Shown here: positions 1 through 7,255 of the stretch, piece by piece
Layout of the letters: the number at the start of each line of letters is the position of its first letter
Position numbering within the stretch: the stretch's first letter is position 1
NCBI GenBank assembly: GCA_002451755.1
Contig: DKDF01000066.1
Coordinates: 285 to 14,448 of the forward strand
DNA: 14,164 nt
Direction: 5' to 3'
From: Ruminococcaceae bacterium UBA6855
GTDB lineage: Bacteria; Bacillota; Clostridia; Oscillospirales; Acutalibacteraceae
Program-made: the position numbers and the translations under genes
The notes under the pieces: model-generated
What the model was told of the DNA's origin: nothing
Seen by the model: only the letters and a program-made list of their open reading frames with translations
The model's database searches: none

Positions 1-108
1 TTGCTGCACTTATATCAAAACATCGTGACGCTTGCGCGTCAAAGGGTCGTCGAGTCGCCGACCCCTACAACCGAATTTGCGACAGCTCGCACAAAATCCA
101 CCGGCATA

Positions 109-150
109 GGCTCCCCTGCAGGGGAGCTGTCGCGAAGCGACTGAGGGGTT
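109..150. repeat. Double-hairpin palindromic repeat
   Basis: Two adjacent hairpins are visible: a perfect palindrome ctcccctgcaggggag at 111-126, and a 5-bp stem gtcgc/gcgac with loop gaa at 129-141, followed by ctgaggggtt. I recognise this arrangement as a dispersed intergenic repeat very common in Clostridia of the gut; that rests on memory. There is no second copy in this window. It is non-coding and may be a relic of a small non-autonomous mobile unit. Confidence 0.65.
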
Positions 151-176
151 GATTTCGCTTCGCTCAAAGTAAGTAG

Positions 177-247
177 GGGCGGATATTATCCGCCCGCAAA
201 GTGAATAGTGAAAAAGTTCGCAATATGAGCGGATATCATCCGCCCGC
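177..247. repeat. Direct repeat pair, each copy a hairpin
   Basis: A 19-nt unit beginning gcggatat and ending atccgcccgc occurs at 179-197 and again at 229-247 with one base different. The first copy is a near-perfect inverted repeat (gggcggata at 177-185 against tatccgccc at 187-195); the second is a shorter hairpin. The spacing of 50 nt and the near identity suggest local duplication of one palindromic repeat type. Confidence 0.6.
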
Positions 248-279
248 GAAATCCGCACAAAATTTATTGACCTGCACCC

Positions 280-372
280 CGTAGGGACAGCCCTTGCGGC
301 TGTCCGATATCGGCGAAGCCGATACAAAGTTTCAGCAGACCTGTGCGGACGGGGGCGAGCCCCGTCCCTACG
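280..372. repeat. 93-bp repeat element with inverted ends and three internal hairpins
   Basis: The ends are a 9-bp perfect inverted repeat, cgtagggac at 280-288 and gtccctacg at 364-372. Inside are three perfect hairpins: ggacagcc/ggctgtcc (285-305), tatcggc/gccgata (308-324) and ggacgggg/ccccgtcc (347-367). The outer ends can therefore pair with each other or take part in local hairpins. No transposase is present. The organisation is that of a MITE-like or REP-like non-autonomous element; no clear target-site duplication is visible. Confidence 0.55.
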
Positions 373-472
373 ACCCGAATTGAATCGGCATGGTGCGGTG
401 ATAAAAAACGCACCCCCACAACCAAGGTATAAAACGGCAATGCCGTAAAAAATAAAATGGAGGCAATAAAAG

Positions 473-3217
473 ATGAAAACAAAACGGAAAAACATTTTTA
501 AGTCGCTTTTGGCGCTGACTCTCGCGCTCATCATGGTGCTCGGCGTCGCGCCGATAAGCGAGCTTGCCGGCGTAGATTGGGCAAGCCTTTTCGCACCCAA
601 AGCCGAGGCGGAGGGGAAAACTTACAAAGTTGGTGATATCATCGAATTCGGCTCTTATCCGCAGAGCAAGGTCACGGATTCGTCGCTTGTTTCCGCCCTC
701 AATAAAGCTTCAAAAAAATGGGTCAGCTATGGCTATTACAGCGGCAACGGTAGCTATGACATCATGGTTCAGGGAGATTGGATGGAATATGCCGACTTTA
801 CATATAACGGCACAAAATATCGTGCCGTCACCTTTTCTCAGTACAGACCGTATAGGACAAGCGCCGTGTTCTCTTCCGGCAATTCATATCAGGATAATAA
901 CGGTTATACTACAAACAATACATACTATTTTAAATATGAGTCTCTGAAATGGCGCGTACTCGACCACTCGACGGGTCTTGCCATTTGTGAGAGCATAATC
1001 GACTCTCAGGCTTACAGTGACACGGCGTACAGCTACGAAAGAGATCCGTATGGATACACGGCCTACTGGAATGACGCAGCGCATACCCACTACGCCAACG
1101 ATTATGCCACAAGCAGCATCAGAGCGTGGCTCAACGATGATTTCTATAACACCGCGTTTTCCTCGTCGCAGAAGGCGAGCATTTTGACCTCCGAATTAGA
1201 TAATAAAGCATATTCGACTTCATACAGTGAATACGACAGCGAGACCACCTACGACAAGGTTTTCCTACTCTCTTGGAGCGAGATGCAAAACACCGCATAC
1301 GGCTTCACAGCAAATACGCGTTCAAGCTCTACCCGCCAAGCGAAGGGCACCGATTATGCAAAATGTCAGGGATTGTGGGTCGGCTCGTCGAACGAATACT
1401 CGATTCAGCGTTTGCGATCCGCTGGCGAAGGTTCTGACTATGCATGCGTTGTCGTCAGCGATGGCAACCTCGACTACGACTGGGATGTTCGCCATACTTA
1501 CTATGGAGTTCGTCCCGCTATAAAAATTTCAAATTTAGAGTTATGTGGCTCTAAAAGTGAATCAACCCTAATCTCCACAATAAACACTGATTCAACCTCG
1601 GTTTCTGTTGGAGACAGCATAGAAATCACTTTTAAATTGAAGAGCGACGCAAATGCTTCGAAAAAACCGAATATAAGTATTGTGGTAGAGAATCCGGAAA
1701 TTTTCGAAAGCTCTGTCAAAAATAAAAAAGATTGTGTTGTTGTTAAGCTTACTGCAAAAAAAGCTGGAACGACGACATTGACGGTAACAGAGAAGTCGAC
1801 CGGAGAAATTCTTTACTATAGCCTGAATGCAGTGGCACAAATTAATGCGTTTGACCTGAACACCGTTCCACGGCGAACGGATATTCTAAAGAATCATGTT
1901 ACCAATTTTTATGGTCACGGCGGACTTATTGTTGACGGAATGACAAGCACAAAACTCTCAAACGGTAATTACAAAGTGTCGATGAGTGTTTATAATACAA
2001 AAAACATCTATGGCGCAGTGGTTACTTATTATGAAGACGGCTCTGTTTGTGACTACAGGATGATAGACCGCTTTGACTGTTATGAAACCGGCTTATGGGA
2101 TGTTTTAGAGTCGATGTACTATTTTCCCGGACAAACGGCAAACCTTTTCAGAAAATACACATTATACACCAACGGAAATCTTGCTCAGAAAACAGCTATA
2201 GACGGTATCATTGTGCCAAAAGGCGGGTATATGCAGATAACAAACAATTCTGAGGAGTCTGCAATAGCGTATCTGTATAATATAGTGAATTTTGCTGTTT
2301 CCGGAACGCTTTCAGCCGCAGGGGTCATAACGAGTATGGCTGGCATAAATGTGGTTGATAAATCGAATGTAGCTTCCAAAACTGCTGCCGAGGCAATAAT
2401 GAAAACAATCAAATCCATGCCAAGAGATAAAGCAGGAGATGTAATGGAAGATCTTCTCAAGGATATAGCCGAACAAAATATGAAGGCAAAGTCCTATGAT
2501 CAGATAGACGACATGGTAGCTTCTACCAACAATGTTTTGGCACGGGCAGCCAATATTGATATGAAATCATTTATTTCAAGCAGTCTCAAGGCTGTTGGAA
2601 TATCTGTTGCAGAAAATGTTATACTTTCATTTCTTTCTACTCCCGGAAAGTGGCTCAGTGCTATATTCACTATTAATTCCGGCGTGTCGTATCTCGATTT
2701 TTCATGCAGCTTTGTTAAATCATATAAAAACACATCTATATATGTGAATGCCCCGAGAAACGGTACAACATCAACAATGAATGGCGTAAAGATAGATACG
2801 CAGAATAATGTCGATTTAAAAACCGTTATGCAGGCTTTCAAAATCATTGACACTTCAACGATAACAGTGAATCTCAGCAGAAATGAAGTTATCGAAAAAT
2901 CGCAAATATACAATGTGTATTTCACAAGAGACAACGAAAAAGTGCAGCCAAGTGGCTCTGTGAAAATTTATTTGCCGTTGCCTGACGATTATGATCCCGA
3001 TAATAGCTATATTTTGAGACAGGAATCAAATGGGAAGTGGACAAAACTCGAGACAAAACGCGAGAATGACTATCTGGTTGCCGAAACCGATCACTTTAGT
3101 CTTTATGCGGTGGCACAGGTTTCGAAAAAAGACAGCATCTTCAAGAAGATACTCAATGTTATCCTCGCTCCTTTCCGCGCGATAATCAACCTCTTCAAAA
3201 AGCTCTTCGGCAAATAA
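473..3217 (+). CDS. Secreted DUF6273 and Ig-like domain protein
   Basis: A 914-residue exported protein of unknown function. Residues 1-46 are a long signal peptide: basic N-terminus KTKRK, a hydrophobic stretch at about 11-26, and a likely AEA cleavage site at 44-46. Residues about 51-352 match the DUF6273 pattern: FGSYPQ near 59-64, LKWRVLD, SSIRAWLNDDFY, KVFLLSW, and GVRPAI at 345-350. An Ig-like (Big-type) beta domain follows at about 365-455. The middle third has hydrophobic helical stretches but no domain I recognise. Residues 884-914 form a Lys-rich amphipathic helix ending NLFKKLFGK, which could associate with the membrane or cell wall. No LPXTG or SLH anchor is seen. The start ATG follows GGAGG at 459-463 with 9 nt spacing. 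The second half is visibly more AT-rich than the first half and than the downstream genes. It is a single gene with its own terminator. Confidence 0.85.
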   Translation: MKTKRKNIFKSLLALTLALIMVLGVAPISELAGVDWASLFAPKAEAEGKTYKVGDIIEFGSYPQSKVTDSSLVSALNKASKKWVSYGYYSGNGSYDIMVQGDWMEYADFTYNGTKYRAVTFSQYRPYRTSAVFSSGNSYQDNNGYTTNNTYYFKYESLKWRVLDHSTGLAICESIIDSQAYSDTAYSYERDPYGYTAYWNDAAHTHYANDYATSSIRAWLNDDFYNTAFSSSQKASILTSELDNKAYSTSYSEYDSETTYDKVFLLSWSEMQNTAYGFTANTRSSSTRQAKGTDYAKCQGLWVGSSNEYSIQRLRSAGEGSDYACVVVSDGNLDYDWDVRHTYYGVRPAIKISNLELCGSKSESTLISTINTDSTSVSVGDSIEITFKLKSDANASKKPNISIVVENPEIFESSVKNKKDCVVVKLTAKKAGTTTLTVTEKSTGEILYYSLNAVAQINAFDLNTVPRRTDILKNHVTNFYGHGGLIVDGMTSTKLSNGNYKVSMSVYNTKNIYGAVVTYYEDGSVCDYRMIDRFDCYETGLWDVLESMYYFPGQTANLFRKYTLYTNGNLAQKTAIDGIIVPKGGYMQITNNSEESAIAYLYNIVNFAVSGTLSAAGVITSMAGINVVDKSNVASKTAAEAIMKTIKSMPRDKAGDVMEDLLKDIAEQNMKAKSYDQIDDMVASTNNVLARAANIDMKSFISSSLKAVGISVAENVILSFLSTPGKWLSAIFTINSGVSYLDFSCSFVKSYKNTSIYVNAPRNGTTSTMNGVKIDTQNNVDLKTVMQAFKIIDTSTITVNLSRNEVIEKSQIYNVYFTRDNEKVQPSGSVKIYLPLPDDYDPDNSYILRQESNGKWTKLETKRENDYLVAETDHFSLYAVAQVSKKDSIFKKILNVILAPFRAIINLFKKLFGK

Positions 3218-3241
3218 TCCGACACCTACAATCTCCTATAT

Positions 3242-3284
3242 AAGTGCCGCCGCCTGTGGCTTGCTGCAGGCGGCGGTGCTTTTG
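3242..3284 (+). terminator. Rho-independent terminator after the secreted protein gene
   Basis: A GC-rich stem of about 15 bp, including two G-U pairs (left arm 3242-3256, right arm 3267-3281), has a 10-nt loop and runs into cttttgcttt. It begins 24 nt after the TAA of the upstream gene. It separates that gene from the hydrolase unit and rules out the ATG at 3244 as a real start. Confidence 0.85.
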
Positions 3285-3336
3285 CTTTGCGGCTCAAAAT
3301 AAACCTCAAAATATGATAGAATTTTCGGTTTTGCTG

Positions 3337-3345
3337 TGCTATAAT
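3337..3345 (+). promoter_or_regulatory. Extended -10 promoter for the hydrolase-murF-ddl unit
   Basis: The sequence tgcTATAAT is a perfect -10 box with the TGN extension; no good -35 lies 17 nt upstream (tagaat). Initiation would fall near 3352, just before the left end of the inverted-repeat element, giving a leader of about 245 nt before the hydrolase start. The extended -10 partly compensates for the missing -35. Confidence 0.55.
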
Positions 3346-3368
3346 ATAAAGGATTATACTGGCATTAA

Positions 3369-3567
3369 GTGTTGCACCCGGCAGGGACAAATCGGTTTTG
3401 AAGCAATTTTTTTGCTTCAAAACTGCTGCGCACCCGAAAACGAGCGGATTTTTCGTCAGATGTGCCCGACAAGGCGCAGATATACTGGCGTATTTCAAGC
3501 CTTGAGGGTGCAAAATGACGGGAAATCAGCCGTTTATCGGGCGGTTTGTCCCTGTCGGGCGCAACAC
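3369..3567. mobile_element. MITE-like inverted-repeat element in a 5' leader
   Basis: The terminal inverted repeats are 23 nt with two mismatches: left 3369-3391 (gtgttgcacccggcagggac...), right 3545-3567. The similarity continues inward: 3428-3455 is imperfectly complementary to the segment around 3510-3540, so most of the element could fold into one long hairpin. A separate perfect 12-bp stem (gttttgaagcaa, 3395-3406, with 3412-3423; T-rich 5-nt loop) lies next to the left end. It encodes no transposase. I find no clear target-site duplication (flanks attaa and gatgt). It lies between the promoter at 3337-3345 and the hydrolase ribosome binding site, so it should be transcribed as leader RNA. 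Confidence 0.7.
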
Positions 3568-3584
3568 GATGTCACTACTGCTTT

Positions 3585-3589
3585 AGGAG
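3585..3589 (+). promoter_or_regulatory. Ribosome binding site fixing a TTG start for the hydrolase
   Basis: AGGAG is followed after 8 nt by TTG at 3598-3600. An in-frame TTG at 3595 (5 nt spacing) is possible but less well placed, and a GTG at 3589 overlaps the site itself. This places the start at 3598, well downstream of the in-frame ATG at 3244. Confidence 0.7.
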
Positions 3590-3597
3590 TGTTTTTG

Positions 3598-4365
3598 TTG
3601 CAGACAACTGTTGATTCGCTGAAAATAAACTACATGGACAAAGGCTCGGGCGAGCTTGTGGTTCTGCTGCACGGCTGGGGGTCGAACATAGAGCTTTTTG
3701 AGAATATGTCCGAACTGCTCGCGCACAAATATCATGTTGTCGCGCCCGATATGCCCGGCTTCGGGCTGTCCGATGAGCCGAAGGAGCCCTGGCGCGTCGA
3801 TGATTATGTCGATTTCGTGCTGAAATTTCTTGAGCCGTTCGCGCCGAAGAAGGTGACTTTCCTCGGTCACTCGTTCGGCGGCAGGGTCATCATAAAAATG
3901 GCGAGCCGCGATTTGCCGTTTGAGATCGAAAAGGTCATTCTGGTCGACTCGGCGGGAGTCAAGCCGAAAAAGACGGCGGCGCAGAAAATAAGACAGCGCA
4001 ACTATAAAATAGGCAGAAAGATTCTTGAAGCCGCGCCCGTAAAGGCGCTGTTCCCCGACGCGCTCGAGGAGTTCCGCCGCAGCCACGGTTCAGCCGATTA
4101 TAACAGCGCAACGCCTGTTATGCGCCAAACACTCGTCAATGTGGTCAACGAGGACCTCGTGGAATATATGCCGAATATGAAGATGCCCGTTCTGCTGGTA
4201 TGGGGCGAGAACGACGACGCAACTCCGCTGAGCGACGCGAAACTGATGGAGCAGCTCATGCCCGACGCCGGACTCGTTACCCTCAAGAACTGCGGACACT
4301 ATTCGTTCCTTGAACAGCAGTTCACCTTCAACAAGGTGCTCGCCTCGTTCATGGAGATAGACTGA
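3598..4365 (+). CDS. Alpha/beta hydrolase
   Basis: A 255-residue cytoplasmic alpha/beta-hydrolase-fold protein with the complete family pattern: oxyanion-hole motif HGWG at 25-28, GHSFGG nucleophile elbow with Ser92, acid Asp206 in WGENDDATP, and base His234 in CGHYSFLE. This makes a catalytic Ser-Asp-His triad. A helical cap region lies at about 120-185 and is rich in Lys and Arg. The length is typical. It has no signal peptide. The substrate cannot be told from sequence; esterases, lactonases and C-C hydrolases share this pattern. It is the first gene of a same-strand unit, 38 nt before murF, so a role in cell-envelope or housekeeping metabolism is possible but unproven. The TTG start is chosen from AGGAG at 3585-3589. 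The frame stays open back to 3244, but that part translates a terminator and a repeat element. Confidence 0.85.
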   Translation: MQTTVDSLKINYMDKGSGELVVLLHGWGSNIELFENMSELLAHKYHVVAPDMPGFGLSDEPKEPWRVDDYVDFVLKFLEPFAPKKVTFLGHSFGGRVIIKMASRDLPFEIEKVILVDSAGVKPKKTAAQKIRQRNYKIGRKILEAAPVKALFPDALEEFRRSHGSADYNSATPVMRQTLVNVVNEDLVEYMPNMKMPVLLVWGENDDATPLSDAKLMEQLMPDAGLVTLKNCGHYSFLEQQFTFNKVLASFMEID

Positions 4366-4403
4366 CCGACACGACAGCTTTTGCGAAAGGATTGATCTTT
4401 TAA

Positions 4404-5951
4404 ATGACGATATTTTCCGAGGTGCTTATCTTTGCGGCGTTCTGGCTGTTCGCAGTGCTCTCGACGCTGTTTTATATGCATATGTTCCAGCTGAATTCAT
4501 ACCGCGCCGACGATCAGTGGCACTGGATGCTCAAGAACCGCGGCAAGGTAGTGCCGCTCGCTCTGCCGCTTATCGGAGCGATTGTCGGCGTTATCTGCGG
4601 AAAGAATGCCGGCATGATAGTCTGCGCCGTGTTCATTTTGCTCGCGTGCCCGTTCTATAAGCCGAAGAAAGCGAAGAAACCGCTGAAATATACCCCCAGA
4701 GTCAAGCGTATGCTCGTCACCGTCGCGGTGCTTTATGCTGCAATGACCGTCCTGCTCGCGGTGTTCGCGTCCGGACGCATAACGGCGCTTGTCGTCGGTC
4801 TTGTCGCCGCAGCTTCGCCGTTTGTTATAATCCTCGCCAATATTATCAATAAGCCTATCGAGCTTTCGATAAACAGATATTACACGAACGACGCGAAAAA
4901 GATGCTCGCCGCCTGCCCGAATCTTACGGTTATCGGCGTCACCGGAAGCTACGGCAAAACGAGCGTCAAGTTCTATCTCAACACTCTTCTCAAAGCGAAA
5001 TACAATGTCCTCATGACCCCCGAGAGCTACAACACTCCCATGGGCGTCGTCAAGACCGTGCGCGGCTCGCTCAGAGCGACGCATGAAATATTCATCTGCG
5101 AGATGGGCGCGAAATATGTAGGCGATATAAAAGAACTGTGCGATATAGTCCACCCGAAGCACGGCATAATAACCTCGATAGGACCTCAGCATCTCGAGAG
5201 CTTCAAATCTCTTCAGAATGTTATCAACACGAAGTTCGAGCTCGCCGATGCACTGCCGAAGGACGGCATGCTGTTTTTGAACGGCGACAATGAATATATA
5301 GCCGAAAGAGCGCCCGACGGCGCGATAACCTACGGACTCAATTCCGACAGCAAGTATAAAGCGAAGCTTATCAGCGTCGGCGACAAGGGCACTACTTTTG
5401 AAGTCACAACGCCCGACGGCGAAAAAGAGGAGTTCACGACAAAGCTCATAGGCACCCACAACTGCCTGAATATCCTCGGCGCGATAGCGGTTTCGCATGA
5501 GCTGGGCATCTCGCTCGCCGAGCTGCGCCCGCAGGTGCGCCGCCTTGAATCCGTACCGCACCGCCTCGAGCTTTCAAAGCGCGTCGGCATGACGCTTATA
5601 GATGACTCGTATAACTCAAACCCGAGCGGCACTAAAGCGGCGCTTGAGACTCTGAGCTTCTTCGAGGGCGAGAAGATTCTCGTTACGCCCGGCATGGTCG
5701 AACTCGGCGACAAGCAGGAGGAATACAACTGCGAATTCGGCAGAAACGCCGCCGCAGTCTGCGACTATGTTGCCCTCGTCGGCGAGAGGCAGACGAAGAG
5801 CATATACAAAGGTCTTGTCGAGGCAGGCTTTGACGAGTCGCACATATTTGTGTCTCCCGCGCTCGGCGATGCTCTCGCAAAGGTCGGCGCGATAAGAACG
5901 GATAAAAAGAAGATCGTCCTGCTCGAAAACGACCTTCCCGACAATTATTAA
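4404..5951 (+). CDS. murF: Membrane-anchored MurF-type ligase (UDP-MurNAc-tripeptide:D-Ala-D-Ala ligase)
   Basis: A 515-residue Mur ligase. MurF joins D-Ala-D-Ala to UDP-MurNAc-tripeptide with ATP, the last cytoplasmic step of the nucleotide precursor. Residues 1-150 carry about five hydrophobic segments (roughly 5-25, 48-65, 70-84, 103-122, 126-148), absent from classical MurF; they should hold the enzyme at the membrane. The catalytic part starts near 170: P-loop VTGSYGKTS with Lys185, then YNTPMGV, EMGAKYVGDI, FLNGDNEYI, HRLE, and DDSYNSNPSG (Asp400-Gly409). The C-terminus ends VLLENDLPDNY. The ATG at 4404 is preceded by AAAGG about 13 nt upstream; an in-frame TTG at 4392 is closed by a stop. 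The ddl gene starts 13 nt after its stop, which supports MurF over other Mur ligases. The assignment to the Mur ligase family is firm; substrate specificity is inferred. Confidence 0.88.
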   Translation: MTIFSEVLIFAAFWLFAVLSTLFYMHMFQLNSYRADDQWHWMLKNRGKVVPLALPLIGAIVGVICGKNAGMIVCAVFILLACPFYKPKKAKKPLKYTPRVKRMLVTVAVLYAAMTVLLAVFASGRITALVVGLVAAASPFVIILANIINKPIELSINRYYTNDAKKMLAACPNLTVIGVTGSYGKTSVKFYLNTLLKAKYNVLMTPESYNTPMGVVKTVRGSLRATHEIFICEMGAKYVGDIKELCDIVHPKHGIITSIGPQHLESFKSLQNVINTKFELADALPKDGMLFLNGDNEYIAERAPDGAITYGLNSDSKYKAKLISVGDKGTTFEVTTPDGEKEEFTTKLIGTHNCLNILGAIAVSHELGISLAELRPQVRRLESVPHRLELSKRVGMTLIDDSYNSNPSGTKAALETLSFFEGEKILVTPGMVELGDKQEEYNCEFGRNAAAVCDYVALVGERQTKSIYKGLVEAGFDESHIFVSPALGDALAKVGAIRTDKKKIVLLENDLPDNY

Positions 5952-5964
5952 TGGGGGTATTCCT

Positions 5965-7149
5965 ATGAAGATAAAGCTTGCAGTCATGTTCGGCGGCAGA
6001 AGCGTTGAGCATGAGATTTCCGTCATTTCCGCCATCCAGGCGATCCACGCGGTGGATAAAGACAAATACGATGTTATCCCGATCTATATCACAAAGAACA
6101 ACGAGATGTATGTCGGCGAACATATCGGCGAGATTGAAGCTTATAAAAATATCAATGCGCTTATCGCGGAGAGCACGCGCGTGAATCTCGTCAACGACGG
6201 CGACCGCACGCTGATAGTCAGATATCCGCACAAGGCTTTTGCAAAGGATGTTATTGATTATATCGATGTCGCGTTCCCGATAGTCCACGGCACGAATGTC
6301 GAGGACGGCACTTTGCAGGGCTATCTCCAGATGCTCAATCTTCCGTATGTCGGCTGCGACGTTATCTCGTCAGCGGTCGGAATGGATAAATATGTTATGA
6401 AGACCGTCTTCAAAGATAACGGCATCCCCGTGCTCGACTGTGTTTGTGTCGACGCGGAGGACTATGACGCAGATCCCGAAAAGATAATTGCAGATATCGA
6501 GAAGAGATTCAGCTATCCTGTTATCGTCAAGCCGATAAACCTCGGCTCGAGCATCGGCATCAGCAAGGCGCATGACACCGACGGACTTGAAAATTCGCTC
6601 TCGAACGCGTTCGACTATGCGGACAGAGTCCTTGTCGAGCCCGCGATAGAGAATCTGCGAGAGATAAACTGCTCCGTCCTCGGCGACAGACATTCGGCGC
6701 GCGCTTCCGTCTGCGAAGAGCCGCTCAATGCGACGGATATCCTGAGCTATGAAGATAAATATATCGGCAATGCTTCGAAATCCGGCTCAAAGGGCATGGC
6801 ATCGACTCAGCGCAGAATTCCCGCCGATATTCCGAAAGAGACTGAAAATGAGATACGCGAGATGGCAGTCCAGGCGTTCAGAGTGCTCGGCTGCAGCGGC
6901 GTGTCGCGTATAGATTTCATGATCGACGCCTCGACCGGCAAGGTCTGGCTCAACGAGATAAACACGATTCCCGGCTCTCTCTCGTTCTATCTCTGGGAGC
7001 CTCTGGGGGTCAAGTATACCGAGCTTATCGACGAGATGATATCGCTCGCCATGAAGCGCGAACGCGAGCGCGAGTCGATAACCTATTCATTCGATACCAA
7101 TGTGCTCTCGGGCATAAAGCTCGGCGGCAAAAAGACAGGCAAGATGTAA
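5965..7149 (+). CDS. ddl: D-alanine--D-alanine ligase
   Basis: A 394-residue ATP-grasp ligase that condenses two D-Ala into the dipeptide used by MurF, encoded just upstream. N-terminal motif MFGGRSVEHEIS has Glu15 at the position of the E. coli DdlB catalytic Glu15. It continues HGTNVEDGTLQGYL, VKPINLGSSIGI (ATP lid region), SYEDKY at 261-266, SRIDFM, and LNEINTIPGS with the metal-binding Glu and Asn. Lys265-Tyr266 correspond to the DdlB Lys-Tyr pair of the omega loop; D-Ala-D-Lac ligases of VanA type have lost this Tyr, so the sequence argues for D-Ala-D-Ala and not intrinsic depsipeptide synthesis. The length is slightly above the usual 300-370. The ribosome binding site is a weak GGGGG at 5953-5957. 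The C-terminal tail (about 365-394) is Lys/Arg/Glu-rich. Confidence 0.93.
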   Translation: MKIKLAVMFGGRSVEHEISVISAIQAIHAVDKDKYDVIPIYITKNNEMYVGEHIGEIEAYKNINALIAESTRVNLVNDGDRTLIVRYPHKAFAKDVIDYIDVAFPIVHGTNVEDGTLQGYLQMLNLPYVGCDVISSAVGMDKYVMKTVFKDNGIPVLDCVCVDAEDYDADPEKIIADIEKRFSYPVIVKPINLGSSIGISKAHDTDGLENSLSNAFDYADRVLVEPAIENLREINCSVLGDRHSARASVCEEPLNATDILSYEDKYIGNASKSGSKGMASTQRRIPADIPKETENEIREMAVQAFRVLGCSGVSRIDFMIDASTGKVWLNEINTIPGSLSFYLWEPLGVKYTELIDEMISLAMKRERERESITYSFDTNVLSGIKLGGKKTGKM

Positions 7150-7160
7150 TTTCAGGCTAT

Positions 7161-7236
7161 GGCGCGCCGGCGCCGTTTCACGGCGCCGCGCGAGCCTGCG
7201 GCTCGCACTGCGCGGGCTTCGCCCGCGCGGCGCGCC
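7161..7236 (+). repeat. GC-rich cloverleaf-like inverted repeat between ddl and the DUF1015 gene
   Basis: An outer 8-bp stem (ggcgcgcc at 7161-7168 and 7229-7236) encloses three perfect hairpins: ggcgccg/cggcgcc (7169-7187, loop tttca), gcgagcc/ggctcgc (7190-7206, loop tgc) and gcgcgggc/gcccgcgc (7210-7228, loop ttc). Only 11 of 76 bases are A or T. It is not a tRNA: there are no conserved tRNA loop sequences or CCA context. It has no U-tract, so it is not a standard terminator. It ends 4 nt before the AAAGGA ribosome binding site of the next gene. The likely roles are a REP-like mobile element, an mRNA processing or stability element, or an attenuator; I cannot decide among these. Confidence 0.75.
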
Positions 7237-7255
7237 GAAGAAAGGAAGTCTCATT

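Larger units (their letters stand above)
1..440. repeat. Gene-free intergenic repeat cluster
   Basis: This stretch upstream of the secreted-protein gene has no ORF with recognisable protein features; the frames open across it translate the repeats. It is a run of short hairpin-forming units: gacgc/gcgtc at 27-31 and 36-40, gggtcg/cgaccc at 44-49 and 59-64, and the larger units listed separately. A last short palindrome (acggca/tgccgt, 434-446) sits just before the ribosome binding site. I see no convincing -35/-10 pair for the downstream gene; TATAAA at 428-433 has no matching -35. Repeat-rich leaders like this are common in Oscillospiraceae genomes (recalled, not searched). Confidence 0.7.

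Noticed and set aside
10..600. Minus-strand 196-residue ORF over the repeat cluster
   Set aside because: It translates hairpin repeats and the signal-peptide region of the secreted gene antisense, with no family resemblance.
3244..3597. In-frame 118-residue N-terminal extension of the alpha/beta hydrolase
   Set aside because: The frame is open by chance through a terminator hairpin, a promoter and an inverted-repeat element; the extension has no domain character, and a good RBS with TTG lies at 3585-3600.
4497..5561. Long minus-strand ORF opposite murF, and similar ones opposite the DUF1015 and PHP genes
   Set aside because: Codon bias of the real genes leaves the antisense frame open; the translations are Arg/Asp-rich without motifs.
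5965..7149. Vancomycin-resistance type D-Ala-D-Lac ligase
   Set aside because: The omega-loop Lys-Tyr of D-Ala-D-Ala ligases is present (265-266), and there are no vanH, vanX or vanS/R genes nearby.
7161..7236. tRNA gene, because of the 76-nt cloverleaf shape
   Set aside because: The stem and loop sizes do not fit a tRNA, the loops are 3-5 nt, and no T-loop or D-loop consensus exists.
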